From assembly GCA_023935145.1 (NCBI GenBank), contig CM043699.1, forward strand, positions 61,980,138-62,044,137: DNA of 64,000 nt, given 5' to 3'. Source of the stretch: Bretschneidera sinensis (lineage: Eukaryota > Streptophyta > Magnoliopsida > Brassicales > Akaniaceae). The stretch's first letter is position 1, and each line of letters opens with the position of its first letter. The notes under the pieces are model-generated. The model was given only the letters and a program-made list of their open reading frames with translations. It was not told the DNA's origin and made no database searches. Position numbers and translations under genes: made by a program. This document shows positions 57,666 to 64,000 of the stretch, piece after piece.

Positions 57666-58100
57666 TTTTGTTTGCTATGCTATCTAATTTGTTGCTTTTA
57701 ATAGATTTATGTATGTGAATTTGTTATACCAATGTAAGTGTGTAAACACTAAACAGTAAACATTTGACACTTAACATTGTGTTATTTTTATGTTTGTTGG
57801 AATTTGGAACGTGTTTGTGTCTTGTGATAAATAGATTGGTCAATCTGAAAATTAGAATTTGGTTTTTGGAGTGTGATTTATGATTTATTGATGAAAGATG
57901 AGATGTATGTGAATTTGTTATATTATTGTAAGTGTGTAAACAACAACCACTTAACATTGTGTTTGTGATGTTAACGTGTGTTTGTGAAATATTTTGATAG
58001 ATATTCATTCATAGGTCTTAAGTTAGTAAAATTTATTGATAATTGATTAATTTATATTATTTCAATTTTTTAGTTTTTTTATAATTTAATTAATATTATT
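57666..58100. other. 3' flank of the transposase with a degenerate direct repeat
   Basis: GTGAATTTGTTATAC...GTAAGTGTGTAAACA occurs at 57716-57750 and again at 57910-57945, each followed by a TTAACATTGTG segment. No coding signal. Confidence 0.6.
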
Positions 58101-58222
58101 TTGTTCAAAACGCCCCAACATTTCAAAAGACTTACGCCCCAACGTCTCGGGGCTTACGCCTCGCCTTATTGAGGCAAAACACCTTGCCCAACACCATCGG
58201 CTCTGAAAACACTATTAGGCCC

Positions 58223-59033
58223 ACACCAATTGTAGAATCCACTCTTTCAATTTTTTCTTTTTAAATTTCAGGGATAAGTGTAAATTTTGTTTCTGAACTT
58301 TAAATGTAAGGTTGCACTATAATCCCTAAATAAAAAAATACTAACAATTTGTTTCACAATTATAAAATAGTAACATCTCAACACACGTTATGTATGTATT
58401 GAAATATTTTTTTTATATGATAAAATAATATATTAACAATTATCTCCTTACTTATAAATATGCCAAACATAACGGTCACATATTTTTCATTAGAAAATTG
58501 AACCTGCAAAAAAAAACCCCAAAAAAGAACGATCTGATTAGAAACACTAAAAAAAAATAAGAACACTTGAAAAATGTAGAGAAGATAAAGAGTAATAGAG
58601 AAAATCAACATGGGATGAAGATAAGAGATAAAGAAAGTGAAGAAATTAAGTCTAAGTAGGATAGTGAAAAAGATAAGAATCGAAAAGTTAAGTCTGAGTA
58701 GAATAATATGAGAGAAAAACATAGGAAAAATTGTTCAAGTATGATGTATCAAATTTCTGACTTTATTAATAATATAGATATAGATATAAATTAAAAATAA
58801 TATAAAAATGGTTAGAGATTAATATTAATTTTTATTGACAACTAAAAAAATTGTAATAAATTAATATAAAATATTGATCTGTGGATAAATTGTAACAAGA
58901 TCCATTTGTAAAGAAAATGTGAATTTAAAGTTTTAATTTGAATTTAAAAAAAAAATAAAATTATAACCTTTTTTAAGGACTAAATTTGCATTTAATCAAA
59001 ATTCAAATAAAAAAATAAAAAGAAATAAAAGCA
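58223..59033. other. AT-rich interval without recognisable gene
   Basis: The hydrophobic frame on the minus strand at 58722-58378 comes from A-rich composition and a short AAGTCTRAGTA repeat and is not supported as a gene. Confidence 0.55.
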
Positions 59034-59289
59034 ATTAGTACTAGGGGTGAGCATGGGTCGGTTTAGGTCGGGTTATCCTAAAATTTCAACCCAACCCATT
59101 TATATCGGGTTGAAAAAATCTCAACCCAACCCAACCTCAACTCAACCTAAACCATTCTAATCGGTTTAGGTCACCGGGTTGATATACTTTTTTTACTAAA
59201 TAATTAAACCATACATATTACATAACAAAAAAAATATTATATTAAATCCAAAACTAAATCCATTCATATTGCAAATAAAATATGTATGC

Positions 59290-59644
59290 CTGACAACAAT
59301 ATTTGATAACATGGAACAGAGAACAATTGTCTCATGGACTATAATGGTTGTAGGCTATATTACATTTGGTTTTTTGGATACTGCTAAAAAAGCTTTTTGA
59401 TGACATGCAAGAGAATGATATTGTGCCATGGAATGCCATAATTGGAGGCTATGTTGAAGCCAAACTTGGTAAGGATGCTTTGACATTGTTTCATGAAATA
59501 TAAGCGAGTAATATAAAGCCTGATGAAGTGACCACGATCAATTACTTATGTGGATGCTCACAACCTAGAGCCCTTAATGTTAAAATATGAATTTATCGTT
59601 ATATTGAAAAACACAATCTTTATCTGAATGTTGCGTCAGGAACT
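59290..59644 (+). pseudogene. Pentatricopeptide repeat (PPR, PLS-type) protein fragment, left part
   Basis: With one frameshift near 59386 the plus strand reads V-S-W-T-I-M, then L-F-D-D-M-Q-E-N-D-I-V-P-W-N-A-I-I-G-G-Y, then K-D-A-L-T-L-F-H-E-M and N-I-K-P-D-E-V-T. This is the consensus of plant PLS-class PPR repeats, which bind organelle RNA. Stops at 59501 and 59588 replace codons that would normally be sense. The reading frame continues at 60907 after the solo LTR. About three repeats are present, so it is a fragment and not a gene. Confidence 0.85.
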
Positions 59645-60906
59645 TGTTGTGAGTTTTAAATTACTCGCAAGCGCACGAGTCGTTTGCAGTATAGCGTTGT
59701 GCAAGTGCGAGGTCGAATCCACAGGGAATTGCGTTGTGAAAATATAATTTTTAATCTAAATTAACTCTATCTTAACCTAGTTCCGAATTTCAGATGATAT
59801 TGCAAAATAAATTAAAACTAAATTAAGTTGATTTAAAAACTAATAAAAAAGGCACTAAGGTTTCCGAATCCACCCCACCAAAGTTAAGCATATATGTTCT
59901 AAAAATATAGCCTATCAAAACATTCTATGAATCCAACTATAAGACAAAAAACAAAGAATATCTCAACTAAACCAAAAGCATCCGATGTATCCGCTCTTAA
60001 CAAATCACAAAGGGAATCCAATTTAATCGAAAAGCATTCAATGTATCCATCAGATGAAACACAAAGAAAATCCAACAGACAATTTAAACTCAATCAGTTA
60101 TAAGATTTACTCAAATAATTGACAGAACATTTATACTAAAAATTGTCAGATTTGTACAAGCAAATCTGAACTACTACGCCAAAAATGGCGGGGCTTCATC
60201 TTCAACCTTAGCTGAAGAGTCTAACCGCTCATAACTATAAAACTATAATAAAAAGTACTAAACATTTAAACTAAAACAACAGAATATAAAGAAATAAATA
60301 AACAACTTTACATGGGAGAAATTCCACTCGCTGACGGGCGGCACTTCCCCTCGTGGTAGCAATGCCTTCGAGATCCACCAGAATGCTGGCGGACGTCCAC
60401 CGGTAAACACCAAAGTGGCTTAGGAATTGTACACTGAATTATGAAGTCAGGTGGTGTTTATATAGGGGGAGACCTGGAGCACAATGGGTTGCAGATTCGA
60501 TGTGGGAAACTGCCCGTGTGTGCTCGATCGCAGTGTGGTGCGATCGATCGCAGATGCGATTGATCGCATGTCTTGTGCGCACGATCTCATGTGCGCTCGA
60601 TCGCATGTCTTCTGCGATCGATCACAGATGCACTGAACTTAAATTATTTCGATGTGGGATGTTAACAATGCACTCGTTCGTAGGCAGGTGCGCTCGACCG
60701 CAGGTGCGCTCGATCGCATATCTCGTGCGATCGATCGCAATGTCTCCAGAAGCTTCACATCTCTCTTGAAATGCTTCATTTTCTCCACAAACCTGTAAAA
60801 ATACACAAAACACACGAAAAACGTAAAATAAAGTGAAATACTACTAACTAAGAGCATAACAAATATAAGTTAAGGGTCTAAAATATGCAATATTTAAGAC
60901 TCATCA
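59645..60906 (-). mobile_element. Gypsy solo LTR inside the PPR fragment
   Basis: The plus strand starts TGTTGTGAGT and ends AAGACTCATCA; flanking 5-mers gaact (59640-59644) and gaatt (60907-60911) match at 4 of 5. Removing the LTR and one copy of the duplication restores the PPR frame through A-S-G-T-A-L-V-D-M, which independently fixes the boundaries. On the minus strand it begins TGATGAGTCTTAAATATTGC, similar to the Athila LTR start. CTATATAAA (minus) is at 60457-60465, with a GCGATCGATCGCA cluster upstream at 60508-60740. Confidence 0.9.
60508..60740 (-). promoter_or_regulatory. U3 palindrome cluster of the solo LTR
   Basis: At least eight words of the types TGCGATCGATCGCA and TGCGCTCGATCGCA, several of them perfect palindromes, are split by a 70-bp AT-rich gap. 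They lie about 45 bp upstream of the TATA box at 60457-60465 in the transcription sense. Function is inferred. Confidence 0.55.
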
Positions 60907-60930
60907 GAATTGCTTTAGTTGACATGAATT
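60907..60930 (+). pseudogene. PPR fragment, right part
   Basis: The codons for A-L-V-D-M follow directly after the target duplication and continue the fragment at 59290-59644. Beyond about 60930 PPR similarity is lost. Confidence 0.75.
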
Positions 60931-61640
60931 TAACTTACTTTAGAAGACTGTTCAACTATGAAGGAAATTTGGATTTCTGCACAGTTACTAATAATATATT
61001 TTAGTAACTCAGCATTTGTTGGCCATGCTAATGCTTTCTCACTAACCAGTCTAATTTTTGGACTACACTTTAATACGCTTGAAAGTGACATGAGGGCTCT
61101 TAAAAGGTCACAGAGAGGCAAATTGAATGGTTCAATACTGTTTGCATGAAAAGTTTCCAGCAAGTTGGTATTACAAAGCTTTATCATGCATTCAACATTT
61201 CTTCCATCAACATTATGGTACATATTTTTGGAATATAAGTTTATCTGCATACATTGATCCCAACTGGATTCTTGTACGTTAGAGTGTTAATTTCTATGTT
61301 TATTTTATAGTTACGATGATACAAAAAATCAAAATTTTGTTAACATAAGTTAATTGTACATCAATTTATTCTGATTGAAATTATGCTTAAGAATAATTAT
61401 AAAAACTATTTCATAACTCGAAATCAGTATTTGTTTCTAATGTAAATATCTGAAATTAAAATCTAGGTAATTGAAAAGTATGAGACTTGTTTGGACATTA
61501 GAGTATCTGCTACATATAATTTTACACACTAATAGTAATTAGAATGAACATTTTATGATTTTATATTTTACAATTATACTATAATTATTTATACACTATT
61601 TTATATTCAATAAATATAAAATATATAATTATATATTTGA
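60931..61640. other. Interior of the Pack-type hAT, unrecognised
   Basis: A minus-strand frame of 106 codons (61250-60930) has no family I recognise. It could be further captured host sequence or chance. The 61280-61640 part is AT-rich and empty. Confidence 0.4.
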
Positions 61641-61826
61641 CCGGGTTACTGGTTTGGGTCGGATTGAAAATTTTGAACCCATGACCCAACCTAATACATC
61701 GGGTTCAAAATATTTTCTACCAAATCCAACCCAATCTCTAAAAAACCACAACCCAACCTAACCCATTAAATCGGTTTGGGTTGGGTTCACAGATTAACCG
61801 GGTTCCATGCTCACCCATAATTAGTA

Positions 61827-62447
61827 CATAAGAATTAGTAAGATTCATGACGTAACTCCTTGCCACGTGTTATATATAATGCAGAAAAAGTTTGTGTTTT
61901 TTAAAAAGTAATTTAAAGAAAAGAAAAGAAATTGTCGTTATAGAAAAGAACATTGACAGGGTCATAAAGCTCTTTCTCCTTTTCGTGGAAGGAAAGACGG
62001 AGGACCTGTGGGAGTTGGAACTATTGGCTGTGCACCATATCACCTGGACCGCTGCTTGTCAACTGATAGACCAAATGATTATAAGGTAAAGGGTAAAACT
62101 TACCAAAGTCTCTATATACGAAGTTTTATTTTATTTTATGTATTTTTTTTTATAAAATTTAATAAATTTTAAATCATTGATTAAACATGAATTAAATCGT
62201 ATATTAAAATCACAATTTTTAGTTTAATTTTTTTGTAATTGATATATTGTGTGAGTTTTATCAAATAATAAAGTTTCATCTCGATATTTGCTTTTAAAAT
62301 TTAAATTTTAAAATAGAATTTCACTAACCACATATAATAAACATTATCTAAATTTTACTCTAAGGAATTCATTTAATCTTATATTTAATATAAAAATTAA
62401 TTTTATCTCACAAACTAATAAAAATTGATTTATTTTACTTTTCCTTT
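61827..62447. other. AT-rich interval without recognisable gene
   Basis: Very AT-rich from 62090 on. The frame at 61892-62089 has no recognisable domain. Confidence 0.55.
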
Positions 62448-62964
62448 TGATGTAGTATCATTCACTCTCTAGTAGTCTGATGACACGTGAATAACTCTTC
62501 CTCCAATTACCCGATGACACGTGGCTGTGTTAATGATTAACACGTAGCAGAGCAAATGATGAAGTCATAATCACTCGCAAACTTCTCATACGCAAAAATA
62601 GAAGCGAGATTTCAAGGACTGCGTGGTCCTTAAACACGTAACAAGACTCCTTAAAAGGAAAACGGGATTTTAGGGATTGTGTCGTCCTGAGTACATGATG
62701 AACTTATTTCCTAAACCACTATAAAAAGGTCTAATCTATGCAGATCACAACATATACAATCCATTCATTCACAATACAACACTACTACCACTATCACCAC
62801 CCTCATTTTCCTCTCTCAAAACCTTGCACTAACAAAGGCTTCGGAGAGTCTTTGGAGGTGCCACCCTCCTCTTCCTCCGGTGACTCTTTAGTTAATCACT
62901 CTCTTTCTATGCAGACCTCGAGATTTCATACCTCCAGCTCAATGGAAGATTTTTGGCATTAATA
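62448..62964 (+). repeat. 5' LTR of Tat element F
   Basis: About 517 bp long. Two CACGTG G-boxes (62484-62489 and 62518-62523) and two further ACACGTA words lie upstream of a TATA box (CTATAAAAAGG, 62719-62729). The usual final bases CAACA are altered to TAATA. The open frame at 62738-62962 lies inside the LTR and is not considered a gene. Confidence 0.75.
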
Positions 62965-62966
62965 GA

Positions 62967-62985
62967 TTGGCGCTGTCTGTGGGAA
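62967..62985 (+). other. Primer binding site of Tat element F
   Basis: TTGGCGCTGTCTGTGGGAA follows the LTR within three bases and matches the primer site common to plant Tat elements (TGGCGCCGTCTGTGGGAA) with one change. Confidence 0.85.
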
Positions 62986-63040
62986 ACCAATCTCTCGCTG
63001 ACCAACAGAAGCGAAGAAGTCCAATAAGTCATCTGTTGCC

Positions 63041-63595
63041 ATGCCACCTAGAAACACCACAAAAAATACCGGCAAGGGAATCGATAGAAGTAGTGTCTCG
63101 CATACACGAAACAGTACTTATAGCTAGCCATTTGGCTCGAGGTTCCTTGCTGTGTCTGAAAACATGACCCTTGGCTGTGACCTGCGAGCTCTTTCGTGAA
63201 TGCAACATTCTCGTCAGGCAAAGATAGATCCTACAAAAGACATCAAAGGAGCCACCTCAGTGCATCTCACCATACCAATGATTCAAGCACAGTTTCTAGA
63301 GCTCTCTCATTTGGTAACGGATCTGGCCGCCAAAGTTCGAGGGGAGGTTGACAGCCCTCACCCCCTTTCTCTCATCGCGTTCCTAGGCAAACTAGCCCTC
63401 CTAACGATAGGCTCCCTATCGACAGTTGTTCCGCTGCGGAGTCTTCACCACCTCATGCCAGTAGATCTAAAAAAGCTTTCTCCTACAATAACAACCTCGA
63501 CCTAGACAAACGGATCGAGAAGATGGAAGAGAGAGTCAACGAAGCCCTTAAAGACCAGAATTATAACGCCTTGGATGAACTCAACATTCAGGACC
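63041..63595 (+). pseudogene. gag of Tat element F, N-terminal part
   Basis: The ATG at 63041 opens M-P-P-R-N-T-T-K-N, a typical Tat gag start about 75 bp after the primer site. A stop near 63122 and frame changes follow. Later parts keep M-E-E-R-V-N-E-A-L (about 63521-63547), a segment common in Tat gag proteins. The gene is cut at 63595 by the inserted LTR. Confidence 0.6.
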
Positions 63596-64000
63596 TGATA
63601 ACGCTCAAACTAACACGCGATTATTGTGTATAGCTGAGTTGCCGATCCCACGAGGAAAGCGAACTACAAGAGAAAGTGTAAACCTTAACACTAAATGATA
63701 AAGTTCAAATAAGAAAATATGAGTTTTACGAATGAAATTAAATAAGAGAGTTGTGAAAATATGATGAAGAATTCAATAAAGAAATAACAAGGTTCCAGGA
63801 ATCCTTCCTAAGTTTGTTGCCTTATTCCTATCTTGACTCAAATGTTTTATCTCAATTACTAGTTTCACATCCCAAACAAGCAATTAGTAAATATTCGATC
63901 AAGGCACATAAATACCCTAATGTAATTGCCATAAATTACTCCTTAATTCCAATTCAAACACACAAGATCTATCTTATAAATTATCAAGAAGCGACAATAT
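63596..64000 (-). mobile_element. Gypsy LTR G, partial (runs off the window)
   Basis: It starts TGATAACGCTC and aligns along 400 bases to the solo LTR at 1014-3482, including the CCTAAGTTTGTTGCCTTATTCC block and the ATTATCAAGAAGCGACAATAT block at the window edge. The left flank ggacc is the candidate target duplication. Orientation follows the 1014-3482 LTR. Whether a full element or a solo LTR follows cannot be seen. Confidence 0.8.

Larger units (their letters stand above)
52351..58214 (+). mobile_element. hAT DNA transposon with decayed transposase and captured bHLH fragment
   Basis: The left end reads CAGTGTTTAAAAAGGCG and the right end, inverted, TAGTGTTTTCAGAGCC. Flanking 8-mers tttggccc (52343-52350) and ttaggccc (58215-58222) match at 7 of 8, as expected for a hAT target duplication. 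Both subterminal regions are rich in GGCG/GGGCGT words (52361-52430 and 58110-58190), a common hAT feature. A transposase gene lies at 55099-57665 and a host gene fragment at 53040-53436. Confidence 0.85.
59042..61818. mobile_element. Non-autonomous hAT transposon with captured PPR fragment (Pack-type)
   Basis: The left end TAGGGGTGAGCATGG and the right end CCATGCTCACCCATA are inverted repeats matching at 14 of 15. The 8-bp target duplication attagtac is perfect (59034-59041 and 61819-61826). Subterminal regions (59050-59190 and 61640-61805) are packed with AACCCAACC/GGGTTGGG words in both orientations. There is no transposase. The interior holds a PPR gene fragment, and inside that a gypsy solo LTR, so the element was about 1.5 kb before the LTR arrived. 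Confidence 0.9.
62448..63595 (+). mobile_element. Tat-lineage retrotransposon F, 5' end
   Basis: A 5' LTR, primer site and the first part of gag are present on the plus strand. The LTR starts TGATGTAG, as does the LTR of element D on its own strand, and ends AAGATTTTTGGCATTAATA, matching the end of D. The element is interrupted at 63596 by another LTR and leaves the window. Confidence 0.75.

Noticed and set aside
57716..57970. Repeated GTGAATTTGTTATA...TAAGTGTGTAAACA segments as transposon termini
   Set aside because: The copies are short, direct and degenerate, inside the hAT element, without flanking duplications; a local duplication is the simpler explanation.

Overview
This is a plant nuclear window. 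It is AT-rich with long noncoding stretches and is packed with nested LTR retrotransposons of the Athila, Tat and Copia types, hAT DNA transposons and an endogenous pararetrovirus. Family mix and coding style suggest a eudicot, possibly a woody one; the species cannot be named from the sequence. I see no intact host gene. The only host-derived coding pieces are a bHLH transcription factor fragment and a PPR fragment, both carried inside hAT elements, plus a decayed MYB/SANT-like gene.

Left part (1-31000): one old endogenous pararetrovirus of florendovirus type lies on the minus strand, and most later insertions landed in it. Read 5' to 3' on the minus strand it has a promoter with phased TGACG/ACGTG repeats and a TATA box (31000-30826), an initiator-Met-tRNA primer site (about 30376), a movement-protein gene (30013-27890), a coat-protein region (27890-26267, 17562-17311 and 5608-5352), a protease region (about 4950-4500) and a downstream remnant (3690-811). 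It is cut by a purine-rich insertion (28281-29470), by a pol-deleted gypsy element B (17563-26266, target duplication atctc), by an Athila element A with all domains (5609-17310, duplication cttac) and by a gypsy solo LTR (1014-3482, duplication gaccc). That solo LTR carries a Copia-type solo LTR (1332-2393).

Middle (31000-52350): a Copia-like LTR, a TRIM-type miniature retrotransposon, a complete but decayed Copia element E (33449-38363), a MYB/SANT pseudogene, and a Tat-lineage element D on the minus strand. D has its 3' LTR, a 48-bp minisatellite and a gene-like ORF running antisense to pol. D is truncated by Athila-family element C (LTR 47756-49003), which has lost pol and the 5' end.

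Right part (52350-64000): a 5.9-kb hAT element with a broken transposase and an antisense bHLH fragment between inverted repeats; a 2.8-kb non-autonomous hAT with perfect 8-bp target duplications that captured a PPR fragment and was later hit by a gypsy solo LTR; and the 5' end of a second Tat element F, interrupted by a gypsy LTR (G) that runs off the window and is related to the solo LTR at 1014-3482.

A recurring theme is that unrelated LTR families here carry clusters of short, family-specific palindromic motifs in U3, about 20-170 bp upstream of the TATA box.
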